Of a stretch of 64,000 nt of DNA, positions 1 to 10,488 are shown piece by piece. Within the stretch, counting starts at the first letter, position 1. Each line of letters begins with the position of its first letter. Source of the stretch: Amaranthus tricolor (taxonomy: Eukaryota > Streptophyta > Magnoliopsida > Caryophyllales > Amaranthaceae); the NCBI RefSeq assembly GCF_026212465.1, contig NC_080051.1:273001-337000 (forward strand). The letters run 5' to 3'. A program made the translations under genes and the position numbers. The notes beneath the pieces were generated by a model. It did no database searches, was not told the DNA's origin, and worked only from the letters and a program-made list of their open reading frames with translations.

Positions 1-1
1 T

Positions 2-1183
2 ACTTATGATCGTGAATTTTATGCCATCGTTAGAGCTCTTGATCATTGGTCTCATTACCTTAGACCAAAACCCTTTGTTCTTCATTCTGATCATGAAGCT
101 TTAAAATTCATAAATGGGCAACAAAAACTTAATAAAAGACATGCAAAGTGGGTAGAATTTCTTCAATCATTTACCTTTAGCTCCAAATATAAAGATGGAA
201 AAAGTAATATTGTAGCTGATGCTTTATCTCGAAGAGCATACTTGCTTTCTATGGTGGATGCTAAGGTTTTGGGTTTTGAACAACTCAAGGAGTATTACAA
301 AGATGATCCTGATTTTGCTAATGAATTTCCAAAGCCATCGAAAGATTACGTTGATCAAGATGGTTATCTTTTTAAAGGTAACAAGTTGTGTGTTCCTAAA
401 AGTGGCATTCGTGAATTATTGGTAAGAGAAGTTCATAGTGGTGGATTGGCTGGTCATTTTGGCATTCAAAAGACTCTTGATATTCTTGGTGAGCATTTCT
501 ATTGGCCAAGGATGATCAGGGATGTTACTTTAGTTGTGGAGAGATGTGCTACATGTCAAAAGTCAAAAGGGCATTTCACAAAAGGGCTTTATACTCCATT
601 ACCTGTTCCAGATTCTCCTTGGGAAAGTGTTAGCATGGATTTCATTGTTGGGCTACCACGGACTCAAAGGGGTAGAGATAGCATTATGGTGGTGGTAGAT
701 AGATTTTCCAAAATGGCTCATTTTGTAGCTTGTAATAAAACAGATGATGCAGTAAAAGTGGCTGAATTGTACTTCAAGGAAATTGTCAAACTACATGGCA
801 TTCCTCGAAGTATAGTTTCGGATAGGGACTCCAAGTTTTTAAGTCACTTTTGGAGGACCCTATGGAAGTTGGTTGGTACCAAGTTACTATTTAGCACCTC
901 TCATCATCCCCAAACTGATGGACAAACAGAGGTGACAAATAGAACTTTGGGTGCTTTGTTACGTGGTCTTGTGAGCAAAACGCAGAAAGATTGGGACATG
1001 AAACTAGCCCATGCGGAGTTTGCTTACAATAGGGCTCATTCTTTAACTACTTCTCGTTCTCCTTTTGAAGTAGTGTATGGAGTGAATCCATTTGTGCCTG
1101 TTGATTTGATTCCCTTGCTGAAAACTAATATAGTAGAAAAAGATGCAAAAAAGAGGGTGGAAACCTTTCAAAAAAACCTGTGA
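2..1183 (+). CDS. Pol polyprotein fragment, family A copy 1 (RNase H end to integrase core)
   Basis: This is the C-terminal part of a Ty3/gypsy polyprotein, open from the window edge in frame 2. Visible in order are the end of RNase H (REFYAIVRAL, then LHSDHEALKF), an HHCC zinc-binding region (VHSGGLAGHF followed by CATCQ), and the DDE integrase core: SMDFIVGLP (first Asp), IVSDRDSKF (second Asp), QTDGQTEV (Glu). Integrase inserts the cDNA of the element into chromosomal DNA. The frame ends at a TGA right after a seven-A run at 1170-1176; the integrase C-terminal domain continues in the +1 frame, so the gene is frameshifted exactly as in copy 2. It differs from copy 2 by Gly instead of Arg in the zinc-finger region (g443). 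Confidence 0.9.
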   Translation, partial: TYDREFYAIVRALDHWSHYLRPKPFVLHSDHEALKFINGQQKLNKRHAKWVEFLQSFTFSSKYKDGKSNIVADALSRRAYLLSMVDAKVLGFEQLKEYYKDDPDFANEFPKPSKDYVDQDGYLFKGNKLCVPKSGIRELLVREVHSGGLAGHFGIQKTLDILGEHFYWPRMIRDVTLVVERCATCQKSKGHFTKGLYTPLPVPDSPWESVSMDFIVGLPRTQRGRDSIMVVVDRFSKMAHFVACNKTDDAVKVAELYFKEIVKLHGIPRSIVSDRDSKFLSHFWRTLWKLVGTKLLFSTSHHPQTDGQTEVTNRTLGALLRGLVSKTQKDWDMKLAHAEFAYNRAHSLTTSRSPFEVVYGVNPFVPVDLIPLLKTNIVEKDAKKRVETFQKNL

Positions 1184-1619
1184 GCAAGTAAAGAAAAGAA
1201 TTGAGGAGATGAATAAAAAATACCAAGAGAGAGCAAACAAAAAAAGGAAACAACCCATATTTAACCCTGGGGATTTGGTTTGGCTTCATTTGAGAAAAGA
1301 GAGATTTCCGAAGCTTCGCAAAAACAAGCTCATGCCTCGTTCTGATGGTCCGTTTAAAGTACTTGAGAGGGTAAATGATAATGCATACAAGATTGAACTT
1401 CCTGATGAGTTGATGGGTGTTAGTGCTACTTTTAATGTGGGCGATTTGTCACCGTACTTGGATGATTCAAGTTTGGGGACAAACTCTTCAAAAGAAGGAG
1501 AGAATGATCCAAGATCAAATACGTTATCTCATGAGCCGATTGCTTTAGTTCTTGAAGTACTTGGTTTTAATCCTTTTAAATCTGAATTTGTTACATGTCT
1601 AACTTGGGTTGAAGATTAA
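1177..1619 (+). pseudogene. Frameshifted C-terminal tail of family A polyprotein, copy 1
   Basis: An open frame, readable from about 1143, continues the integrase C-terminal domain in the +1 frame relative to 2-1183. It contains GDLVWLHLRKERFP, a DGPF motif and NDNAYKIELP, the conserved tail of this type of plant gypsy integrase. No canonical chromodomain follows. The frame passes the LTR border at 1505 and ends at 1619, so the last 37 residues are LTR-encoded. It could only be made with the upstream part by ribosomal frameshifting; a plain one-base insertion in the A run is more likely. Confidence 0.8.
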
Positions 1620-2192
1620 GTGAAGCTACATATATATTGGTTGGACGTCACTTTGATAGGTCCAAGTTTAGTTATGTTTTTTAAAGTCTTTTTACCACTT
1701 AAATCTGATTAATTAGCTACTGCATGCTTAGGGAACAACTTAAATCAGCCTAATGCATGCTTTGGAGGCTATTTAATGTTGTTTTGTGAGTTCCAATGCT
1801 TGTTCCCCATGCTTGGACGTCCCACCCTAATTTCTCTTGCTTTTTAGCTTCCTTTTGCTGTTGTAACTCTATTTAAAGAGAGCTATTCATGAATGAAAGT
1901 TCAGACTTGTTTTATGAATCAACCTTTGTGTTTTCTTCTTGCCTATCTTTGTGTTTGTCCAAGGTTAACAAGAGTTCTTTAATACTTTGAGTGTGTTCTT
2001 GAGTATTAAACTAGGGGAGATTGAGTTTGTCTTGTCTCTAGCCTAAATACTATTGCATTGAGTTTGTTCTTGTGCTTTGGTTGTCCTATTTTCATTCAAA
2101 TATACATTCTGCCCAAATTACTTCTTCTTTCTTTTCTTTTGTCCTTCTCCTTCCTTAATCATTTAGGAAGTCTTGAGTTAGCATTTACATCA
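1505..2192 (+). repeat. 3' LTR of family A copy 1
   Basis: 688 bp, starts TGATCC and ends TACATCA, followed by the target duplication atcaa. I see no difference from the 3' LTR of copy 2 (9801-10488). Confidence 0.95.
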
Positions 2193-4745
2193 ATCAATGA
2201 CGAATGAACGATGAAGAATGAACAAGGATCAATGATCAATGAAGAATGAACGATGAAGAATGAACAAGGATCAATGATCAATGAAGAATGAACGATGAAG
2301 AATGAACAAGGAACAATGATCAATGAAGAATGATCGATGAAGAATAAACAAGGATTAATGGTCAATGAAGAATGAACGATGAAGAATGAACAAGGATCAA
2401 TGGTCAATGAAGAATGAACGATGAAGAATGAACAAGGATCAATGATCAATGAAGAATGAACAAGGATCAATGATCAAAGAAGAATGAACGATGAAGAATG
2501 AACAAGGATCAATGATCAATGAAGAATGAACGATGAAGAATGAACAAGGAGTAATGGTCAATGACGAATGAACGATGAAGAATGAACAAGGATCAATGAT
2601 CAATGACGAATGAACGATGAAGAATGAACAAGGATCAACGATCAATGAAGAATGAACGATGAAGAATGAACAAGGATCAATGATCAATGACGAATGAACG
2701 ATGAAGAATGAACAAGGATCAATGATCAATGAAGAATGAACGATGAAGAATGAACAAGGATCAATGATAAATGAAAAATGAACGATGAAGAATGAATAAG
2801 GATCAATGATCAATGACGAATGAACGATGAAGAATGAACAAGGATCAATGATCAATGAAGAATGAACGATGAAGAATGAACAAGGAGTAATGGTCAATGA
2901 CGAATGAACGATGAAGAATGAACAAGGATCAATGATCAATGACGAATGAACGATGAAGAATGAACAAGGATCAATGATCAATGAAGAATGAACGATGAAG
3001 AATGAACAAGGATCAATGATCAATGAAGAATGAACGATGCAGAATGAACAAGGAACAATGATCAATGAAGAATGATCGATGAAGAATGAACAAGGATTAA
3101 TGGTCAATGAAGAATGAACGATGAAGAATGAACAAGGATCAATGGTCAATGAAGAATGAACGATGAAGAATGAACAAGGATCAATGATCAATGAAGAATG
3201 AACAAGGATCAATGATCAAAGAAGAATGAACGATGAAGAATGAACAAGGATCAATGATCAATGAAGAATGAACGATGAAGAATGAACAAGGAGTAATGGT
3301 CAATGACGAATGAACGATGAAGAATGAACAAGGATCAATGATCAATGACGAATGAACGATGAAGAATGAACAAGGATCAATGATCAATGAAGAATGAACG
3401 ATGAAGAATGAACAAGGATCAATGATCAATGACGAATGAACGATGACGAATGAACAAGGATCAATGATCAATGAAGAATGAACAAGGATCAATGATCAAA
3501 GAAGAATGAACGATGAAGAATGAACAAGGTTCAATGATCAATGAAGAATGAACGATGAAGAATGAACAAGCATTAATGGTCAATGACGAATGAACGATGA
3601 AGAATGAACAAGGATCAATGATCAATGAAGAATGAACGATGAAGAATGAACAAGGATTAATGGTCAATGACGAATGAACGATGAAGAATGAACAAGGATC
3701 AATGATCAATGAAGAATGAACGATGAAGAATGAACAAGGATCAATGATAAATGAAAAATGAACGATGAAGAATGAATAAGGATCAATGATCAATGACGAA
3801 TGAACGATGAAGAATGAACAAGGATCAATGATCAATGAAGAATGAACGATGAAGAATGAACAAGGAGTAATGGTCAATGACGAATGAACGATGAAAAATG
3901 AACAAGGATCAATGATCAATGACGAATGAACGATGAAGAATGAACAAGGATCAATGATCAATGAAGAATGAACGATGAAGAATGAACAAGGATCAATGGT
4001 CAATGAAGAATGAACGATGAAGAATGAACAAGGATCAATGATCAAAGAAGAATGAACGATGAAGAATGAACAAGGATCAATGATCAATGAAGAATGAACG
4101 ATGAAGAATGAACAAGGAGTAATGGTCAATGACGAATGAACGATGAAGAATGAACAAGGATCAATGATCAATGACGAATGAACGATGAAGAATGAACAAG
4201 GATCAATGATCAATGAAGAATGAATGATGAAGAATGAACAAGGATCAATGATCAATGACGAATGAACGATGAAGAATGAACAAGGATCAATGATCAATGA
4301 AGAATGAACAAGGATCAATGATCAAAGAAGAATGAACGATGAAGAATGAACAAGGTTCAATGATCAATGAAGAATGAATGATGAAGAATGAACAAGGATT
4401 AATGGTCAATGACGAATGAACGATGAAGAATGAACAAGGATCAATGATCAATGAAGAATGAACGATGAAGAATGAACAAGGATTAATGGTCAATGACGAA
4501 TGAACGATGAAGAATGAACAAGGATCAATGATCAATGAAGAATGAACGATGAAGAATGAACAAGGATCAATGATAAATGAAAAATGAACGATGAAGAATG
4601 AATAAGGATCAATGATCAATGACGAATGAACGATGAAGAATGAACAAGGATCAATGATCAATGAAGAATGAACGATGAAGAATGAACAAGGAGTAATGGT
4701 CAATGACGAATGAACGATGAAGAATGAACAAGGATCAATGATCAA
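2193..4745. repeat. Satellite block S1 (42-bp unit)
   Basis: Tandem array of a 42-bp unit made of three 14-bp submonomers: aatgaagaatgaac, gatgaagaatgaac and aaggatcaatgatc. Common variants are aatgacgaatgaac for the first and aaggagtaatggtc, aaggattaatggtc or aaggaacaatgatc for the third. A few 28-bp units lack the middle submonomer (near 2460, 3200, 3480 and 4310). 2553 bp, ending in the target duplication of element A copy 2. The only open frame, on the minus strand, encodes a 14-residue repeat and is a by-product of the unit length being divisible by three. Confidence 0.98.
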
Positions 4746-5433
4746 TGATCCAAGATCAAATACGTTATCTCATGAGCCGATTGCTTTAGTTCTTGAAGTA
4801 CTTGGTTTTAATCCTTTTAAATCTGAATTTGTTACATGTCTAACTTGGGTTGAAGATTAAGTGAAGCTACATATATATTGGTTGGACGTCACTTTGATAG
4901 GTCCAAGTTTAGTTATGTTTTTTAATGTCTTTTTACCACTTAAATCTGATTAATTAGCTACTGCATGCTTAGGGAACAACTTAAATCAGCCTAATGCATG
5001 CTTTGGAGGCTATTTAATGTTGTTTTGTGAGTTCCAATGCTTGTTCCCCATGCTTGGACGTCCCACCTTAATTTCTCTTGCTTTTTAGCTTCCTTTTGCT
5101 GTTGTAACTCTATTTAAAGAGAGCTATTCATGAATGAAAGTTCAGACTTGTTTTATGAATCAACCTTTGTGTTTTCTTCTTGCCTATCTTTGTGTTTGTC
5201 CAAGGTTAACAAGAGTTCTTTAATACTTTGAGTGTGTTCTTGAGTATTAAACTAGGGGAGATTGAGTTTGTCTTGTCTCTAGCCTAAATACTATTGCATT
5301 GAGTTTGTTCTTGTGCTTTGGTTGTCCTATTTTCATTCAAATATACATTCTGCCCAAATTACTTCTTCTTTCTTTTCTTTTGTCCTTCTCCTTCCTTAAT
5401 CATTTAGGAAGTCTTGAGTTAGCATTTACATCA
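4746..5433 (+). repeat. 5' LTR of family A copy 2
   Basis: 688 bp, TG...CA termini. The first 13 bases form a small inverted repeat (TGATC, CAA, GATCA). The 3' end abuts the PBS with two spacer bases. Confidence 0.96.
5111..5119 (+). promoter_or_regulatory. TATA-like box in 5' LTR of family A
   Basis: TATTTAAAG in a C/T-rich context about 365 bp into the LTR, the expected place for the U3/R promoter. The match is imperfect and no start site can be seen directly. Confidence 0.45.
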
Positions 5434-5435
5434 TT

Positions 5436-5447
5436 TGGTATCAGAGC
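5436..5447 (+). other. Primer-binding site (initiator Met tRNA), family A
   Basis: TGGTATCAGAGC, complementary to the 3' end of plant initiator-Met tRNA, two bases after the LTR. It primes minus-strand cDNA synthesis. Confidence 0.92.
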
Positions 5448-5519
5448 TTTGGTATTTTAAAGAGTGTTTCAAAGTGTTAATTCATTCAAAATAAACACAA
5501 AAAAAAAAAAAAAAAAACT
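5448..5519 (+). other. Short untranslated leader of family A with A19 tract
   Basis: 72 bp between PBS and the gag ATG. It ends in 19 consecutive A (5499-5517) directly before the start codon, an A-rich unstructured context that could favour initiation. Confidence 0.7.
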
Positions 5520-8500
5520 ATGGCTGAAGAAAACCTCGCTGAGCTATTGAGATCAATCAATTTGAGGTTAGAAAGAATGGAGAAAAAAAATGAAGAGCGT
5601 GAGATTGAAAAACAAAAGCAAGATACAAGAATGGATGCTATGGCTGATATACTTTTAAAAGCTACAAGAAAAATTGGTGAGATTGAAAATGAGGATTCTA
5701 GTAGTGGAAATAATTATAAATCTTTTGATGAAGATAGGGGGCTTAGAATTGATCTTCCAGAATTTGATGGAGGTCATGATAGCGAATCATTTCTTGATTG
5801 GCTAAGGCAAATTGAAACCGTGTTTGAATATAAGGAGTATGATGATAAAAAGAAGTTTAAGCTTGCTGTTCTTAAACTCACTAAACTTGCTGCCTTATGG
5901 TACGAAAATGTTAAAGCAAATAGAAGAAGAGAAGGAAAAAATAAAATGGACTCTTGGGAAAAATTTAAAAAAAAGATGAGGGATAAATGGGTGAGTAAGG
6001 AGTATGAGCAGGAGCAATACTTGAAACTTACACATCTTTCACAAGAAAATGAGATGAGTGTGGAAGAATACATTAGAGAGTTTGAAAAACTATGTTTGAT
6101 TTGTGATTTGCAAGAGAAGGAAGCCTTTAAAATTGCTCGTTTCATTAAAGGGCTGTCCAAAAATATTTGTAGAAAAGTGGAAGTTACTCATTATGCTTCT
6201 TTTAGTGATGTTTGCAAATTGGCTTTGAAATATGAAGCACAATCCAAGGAAGAGAAAGAGAAGGAAAAGCCTAAGTTTCCTTACAAAGGTACTTCGAAGT
6301 TTACTCCTTCCAACTCAAAAGGGAGTACTTTTCAAAGTAAGGCTTTCCCATCTAGTTTTATAAGCGAAAAATCAAAAGAAAAGGCTGTTGTGTCGCCTAG
6401 TGAACTTGCAACAAGGAGGAAATGTTTTAAATGTCATGGAAGAGGACATATTGCTAGTGAATGTCCTAGCAAGGCTGTTTTAACATCTACTCAGTGTGCT
6501 ATTATGGATGAAGAGGAAAAAATGTATAATTTTGTGGCAAATGAAGTGGAAGATTTGGAGGATGATTATGAGGAGGAAATACAACCAGAAGATGAGTACA
6601 ATATGATGGTGGTTCGAAAAGTGCTATTTAGTGAGCCACAAGCTGATTTGAAGCAACGCCACAATTTGTTTCATACTAGATGCAAAATTGGAGAGAAGAC
6701 TTGCAATGTTATAGTTGATAGTGGTGCACAAACTGATGTAGTATCATCTGAAGTTGTGAGTAAGCTGAAGTTAGCTACTAGAGATCATGAAGAACCTTAC
6801 AAGTTGAATTGGTTGAATGATAGCACTGGAATAAGGGTGAGGAAGCAAGCTTTGGTTTCTTATTCTATTGGAGGCTTTGAAGATGAAAGATGGTGCGATG
6901 TAATTCCCATGGATGCTTGTCACTTGCTGCTTGGAAGACCATGGCAATTTGATCACAATTCGGAGCATAGAGGAAAAAGTAATGAGTATATTGTAACAAA
7001 AAAAGATGGTAGAAAAGTCAAATTAATTCCCTTACCCCCTAAAGTTGCTAAGAAAGAAAAAGACAAAAGCAACTATCTTGTAACATGTAATGAGTTTGAA
7101 AAAATAGTGGATGAATATGGTGGTGGTTATGCTTTGGTTCTAAGGACCAAAGATCAGATTAGTACTTCTTGTGATAACTCATCTTCTTTAAATGAGTTAT
7201 TAGAAGAGTACAAAGATGTATTTCCAAATGACTTGCCCAAGGGCCTCCCACCAATAAGAGGCATTGAGCACGCCATTGACTTGATTCCTGGAGCACCTTT
7301 GCCAAATAAAGCTGCTTATAGATGTAACCCCGAGGAAAGTAAAGAGCTTGAGAGGCAAGTGAGTGAGTTGATTGAAAGGGGCTACGTGAGAGAAAGTCTT
7401 AGTCCTTGTGCTGTCCCTGCCCTTTTAGTGCCTAAAAAAGATGGCACTTGGAGAATGTGTGTAGATAGTAGATCCATAAATAACATAACCATCAAATACC
7501 GTTTTCCTATGCCTAGGTTGCAAGATATGCTTGATGAATTAAGTGGAGCCTTAGTCTTTTCAAAAATAGATTTAAGGAGTGGTTATCATCAAATGAGAAT
7601 AAGGGAAGGGGATGAATGGAAAACTGCTTTTAAAACAAAACAAGGGTTATATGAGTGGTTAGTGATGCCATTTGGGCTTTGCAATGCTCCAAGTTCTTTC
7701 ATGAGGTTAATGAATGAGGTTCTCCGTCCTTTTCTTAATAATTTTGTTGTTGTTTACTTGGATGATATTCTAGTGTATAGTAAAAACAATGAAGACCATA
7801 TGGTGCATTTGAAGAGGTTGTTTGAAAAATTGAGGGAAGTAAAGTTGTATGGAAAGCTTGAGAAGTGTTTTTTTATGACCCCTAGTGTGTCATTTTTGGG
7901 ATACATTGTGACTAGAGAAGGAGTGCAAGTAGATCCAGAAAAGGTTAAGGCAGTTAAGTCTTGGTTGGCTCCAACCAATGTGCATGAGGTAAGGAGTTTT
8001 CATGGGCTTGCTTCTTTCTATAGGCGGTTCATTAGAAACTTCTCTTCTATTATGGCTCCCATTACCGAGTTAACAAAAAAGGGTGAATTTGAATGGACTG
8101 AAAATGCTCAAAGGGCTTTTGATAAAGTCAAATACATGCTTTGCAATGCACCTATACTTGTTCTCCCTGATTTTAACAACGTGTTTGAAGTAGAGTGTGA
8201 TGCAAGTGGGGTTGGAATAGGGGCTGTCCTTATTCAAGAAAAGAAGCCAGTAAGTTTCTTTAGTGAGAAGTTAAGTGAGGCTAAATTGAATTACTCTACT
8301 TATGATCGTGAATTTTATGCCATCGTTAGAGCTCTTGATCATTGGTCTCATTACCTTAGACCAAAACCCTTTGTTCTTCATTCTGATCATGAAGCTTTAA
8401 AATTCATAAATGGGCAACAAAAACTTAATAAAAGACATGCAAAGTGGGTAGAATTTCTTCAATCATTTACCTTTAGCTCCAAATATAAAGATGGAAAAAG

Positions 8501-9479
8501 TAATATTGTAGCTGATGCTTTATCTCGAAGAGCATACTTGCTTTCTATGGTGGATGCTAAGGTTTTGGGTTTTGAACAACTCAAGGAGTATTACAAAGAT
8601 GATCCTGATTTTGCTAATGAATTTCCAAAGCCATCGAAAGATTACGTTGATCAAGATGGTTATCTTTTTAAAGGTAACAAGTTGTGTGTTCCTAAAAGTG
8701 GCATTCGTGAATTATTGGTAAGAGAAGTTCATAGTGGTAGATTGGCTGGTCATTTTGGCATTCAAAAGACTCTTGATATTCTTGGTGAGCATTTCTATTG
8801 GCCAAGGATGATCAGGGATGTTACTTTAGTTGTGGAGAGATGTGCTACATGTCAAAAGTCAAAAGGGCATTTCACAAAAGGGCTTTATACTCCATTACCT
8901 GTTCCAGATTCTCCTTGGGAAAGTGTTAGCATGGATTTCATTGTTGGGCTACCACGGACTCAAAGGGGTAGAGATAGCATTATGGTGGTGGTAGATAGAT
9001 TTTCCAAAATGGCTCATTTTGTAGCTTGTAATAAAACAGATGATGCAGTAAAAGTGGCTGAATTGTACTTCAAGGAAATTGTCAAACTACATGGCATTCC
9101 TCGAAGTATAGTTTCGGATAGGGACTCCAAGTTTTTAAGTCACTTTTGGAGGACCCTATGGAAGTTGGTTGGTACCAAGTTACTATTTAGCACCTCTCAT
9201 CATCCCCAAACTGATGGACAAACAGAGGTGACAAATAGAACTTTGGGTGCTTTGTTACGTGGTCTTGTGAGCAAAACGCAGAAAGATTGGGACATGAAAC
9301 TAGCCCATGCGGAGTTTGCTTACAATAGGGCTCATTCTTTAACTACTTCTCGTTCTCCTTTTGAAGTAGTGTATGGAGTGAATCCATTTGTGCCTGTTGA
9401 TTTGATTCCCTTGCTGAAAACTAATATAGTAGAAAAAGATGCAAAAAAGAGGGTGGAAACCTTTCAAAAAAACCTGTGA
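5520..9479 (+). CDS. Gag-Pol polyprotein, family A (frame ends early in integrase C-terminus)
   Basis: 1,319 residues encoding the structural and enzymatic proteins of a Ty3/gypsy element. In order: coiled, charged N-terminus (about 1-60), capsid-like Gag (about 70-240), CCHC zinc knuckle C302-C315, aspartic protease with DSGA at 400-403, reverse transcriptase with YLDD at 746-749, RNase H with the ECDASG Asp at 894, integrase zinc region from H1071, and integrase catalytic D1139, D1200, E1236 (DD35E spacing). The start is the ATG right after the A19 tract, the first good Met after the PBS. The frame stops just after a seven-A run (9466-9472) while homologous sequence continues in +1, so the C-terminal integrase domain is cut off. 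All catalytic motifs are intact. Programmed frameshifting is an alternative to a mutation, but the position, after the catalytic core, argues against it. Confidence 0.93.
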   Translation: MAEENLAELLRSINLRLERMEKKNEEREIEKQKQDTRMDAMADILLKATRKIGEIENEDSSSGNNYKSFDEDRGLRIDLPEFDGGHDSESFLDWLRQIETVFEYKEYDDKKKFKLAVLKLTKLAALWYENVKANRRREGKNKMDSWEKFKKKMRDKWVSKEYEQEQYLKLTHLSQENEMSVEEYIREFEKLCLICDLQEKEAFKIARFIKGLSKNICRKVEVTHYASFSDVCKLALKYEAQSKEEKEKEKPKFPYKGTSKFTPSNSKGSTFQSKAFPSSFISEKSKEKAVVSPSELATRRKCFKCHGRGHIASECPSKAVLTSTQCAIMDEEEKMYNFVANEVEDLEDDYEEEIQPEDEYNMMVVRKVLFSEPQADLKQRHNLFHTRCKIGEKTCNVIVDSGAQTDVVSSEVVSKLKLATRDHEEPYKLNWLNDSTGIRVRKQALVSYSIGGFEDERWCDVIPMDACHLLLGRPWQFDHNSEHRGKSNEYIVTKKDGRKVKLIPLPPKVAKKEKDKSNYLVTCNEFEKIVDEYGGGYALVLRTKDQISTSCDNSSSLNELLEEYKDVFPNDLPKGLPPIRGIEHAIDLIPGAPLPNKAAYRCNPEESKELERQVSELIERGYVRESLSPCAVPALLVPKKDGTWRMCVDSRSINNITIKYRFPMPRLQDMLDELSGALVFSKIDLRSGYHQMRIREGDEWKTAFKTKQGLYEWLVMPFGLCNAPSSFMRLMNEVLRPFLNNFVVVYLDDILVYSKNNEDHMVHLKRLFEKLREVKLYGKLEKCFFMTPSVSFLGYIVTREGVQVDPEKVKAVKSWLAPTNVHEVRSFHGLASFYRRFIRNFSSIMAPITELTKKGEFEWTENAQRAFDKVKYMLCNAPILVLPDFNNVFEVECDASGVGIGAVLIQEKKPVSFFSEKLSEAKLNYSTYDREFYAIVRALDHWSHYLRPKPFVLHSDHEALKFINGQQKLNKRHAKWVEFLQSFTFSSKYKDGKSNIVADALSRRAYLLSMVDAKVLGFEQLKEYYKDDPDFANEFPKPSKDYVDQDGYLFKGNKLCVPKSGIRELLVREVHSGRLAGHFGIQKTLDILGEHFYWPRMIRDVTLVVERCATCQKSKGHFTKGLYTPLPVPDSPWESVSMDFIVGLPRTQRGRDSIMVVVDRFSKMAHFVACNKTDDAVKVAELYFKEIVKLHGIPRSIVSDRDSKFLSHFWRTLWKLVGTKLLFSTSHHPQTDGQTEVTNRTLGALLRGLVSKTQKDWDMKLAHAEFAYNRAHSLTTSRSPFEVVYGVNPFVPVDLIPLLKTNIVEKDAKKRVETFQKNL

Positions 9480-9915
9480 GCAAGTAAAGAAAAGAATTGA
9501 GGAGATGAATAAAAAATACCAAGAGAGAGCAAACAAAAAAAGGAAACAACCCATATTTAACCCTGGGGATTTGGTTTGGCTTCATTTGAGAAAAGAGAGA
9601 TTTCCGAAGCTTCGCAAAAACAAGCTCATGCCTCGTTCTGATGGTCCGTTTAAAGTACTTGAGAGGGTAAATGATAATGCATACAAGATTGAACTTCCTG
9701 ATGAGTTGATGGGTGTTAGTGCTACTTTTAATGTGGGCGATTTGTCACCGTACTTGGATGATTCAAGTTTGGGGACAAACTCTTCAAAAGAAGGAGAGAA
9801 TGATCCAAGATCAAATACGTTATCTCATGAGCCGATTGCTTTAGTTCTTGAAGTACTTGGTTTTAATCCTTTTAAATCTGAATTTGTTACATGTCTAACT
9901 TGGGTTGAAGATTAA
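9473..9915 (+). pseudogene. Frameshifted integrase C-terminal tail, family A copy 2
   Basis: Continuation of the polyprotein in the +1 frame (open from about 9439). It holds the GDLVWLHLRKERFP block, DGPF and NDNAYKIELP, then an acidic, Ser-rich stretch over the polypurine tract. It crosses into the 3' LTR at 9801 and ends at 9915, leaving 37 LTR-encoded residues. The same break is present in copy 1, as expected if it predates the duplication. Confidence 0.8.
9786..9800 (+). other. Polypurine tract, family A
   Basis: AAAAGAAGGAGAGAA directly before the 3' LTR; primer for plus-strand cDNA. It lies inside the +1 tail frame and is translated as part of it. Confidence 0.85.
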
Positions 9916-10488
9916 GTGAAGCTACATATATATTGGTTGGACGTCACTTTGATAGGTCCAAGTTTAGTTATGTTTTTTAAAGTCTTTTTACCACTTAAAT
10001 CTGATTAATTAGCTACTGCATGCTTAGGGAACAACTTAAATCAGCCTAATGCATGCTTTGGAGGCTATTTAATGTTGTTTTGTGAGTTCCAATGCTTGTT
10101 CCCCATGCTTGGACGTCCCACCCTAATTTCTCTTGCTTTTTAGCTTCCTTTTGCTGTTGTAACTCTATTTAAAGAGAGCTATTCATGAATGAAAGTTCAG
10201 ACTTGTTTTATGAATCAACCTTTGTGTTTTCTTCTTGCCTATCTTTGTGTTTGTCCAAGGTTAACAAGAGTTCTTTAATACTTTGAGTGTGTTCTTGAGT
10301 ATTAAACTAGGGGAGATTGAGTTTGTCTTGTCTCTAGCCTAAATACTATTGCATTGAGTTTGTTCTTGTGCTTTGGTTGTCCTATTTTCATTCAAATATA
10401 CATTCTGCCCAAATTACTTCTTCTTTCTTTTCTTTTGTCCTTCTCCTTCCTTAATCATTTAGGAAGTCTTGAGTTAGCATTTACATCA
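9801..10488 (+). repeat. 3' LTR of family A copy 2
   Basis: 688 bp, same ends as the 5' LTR, followed by target duplication atcaa at 10489-10493. Confidence 0.96.

Larger units (their letters stand above)
1..2192 (+). mobile_element. Ty3/gypsy element, family A, copy 1 (3' part, truncated by window start)
   Basis: The window opens inside the RNase H region of an LTR retrotransposon and continues through integrase to a complete 688-bp 3' LTR. Positions 1-2192 match 8297-10488 of copy 2 at a constant offset of 8,296; the one coding difference I found is g443 versus a8739. The satellite flank downstream is shared for about another 540 bp (to about 2733 / 11029), including the rare variant tcaacgatca. 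This copy therefore arose by duplication of a whole element plus flank, not by an independent insertion. The 3' flank begins with atcaa, the same target duplication as copy 2. Confidence 0.95.
4746..10488 (+). mobile_element. Complete Ty3/gypsy element, family A copy 2
   Basis: 5,743-bp element with two 688-bp LTRs flanked by the 5-bp direct repeat atcaa (4741-4745 and 10489-10493). It has an initiator-Met PBS at 5436, a gag-pol gene and a polypurine tract ending at 9800. I count two differences between its LTRs (t4926/a9981 and t5068/c10123), about 0.3%. That implies an insertion roughly 0.1 million years ago if the commonly used plant LTR rate of 1.3e-8 per site per year holds. The gag-pol gene carries one frameshift near its 3' end. 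Confidence 0.97.

Noticed and set aside
2159..4745. Long minus-strand open frames with 14-residue repeats as real repeat-protein genes (also in S2 to S6)
   Set aside because: They follow directly from the 42-bp period, start and end at 28-bp units, have no own promoter or conserved non-repeat domain, and occur in every block.
2193..4745. CRISPR-like array
   Set aside because: Repeats are contiguous with no unique spacers, no cas genes, and the setting is a plant genome.
8515..8721. 68-codon frame at the RNase H/integrase border of family A (also 219-425)
   Set aside because: Out-of-frame shadow of the polyprotein, repeated only because the element is duplicated.
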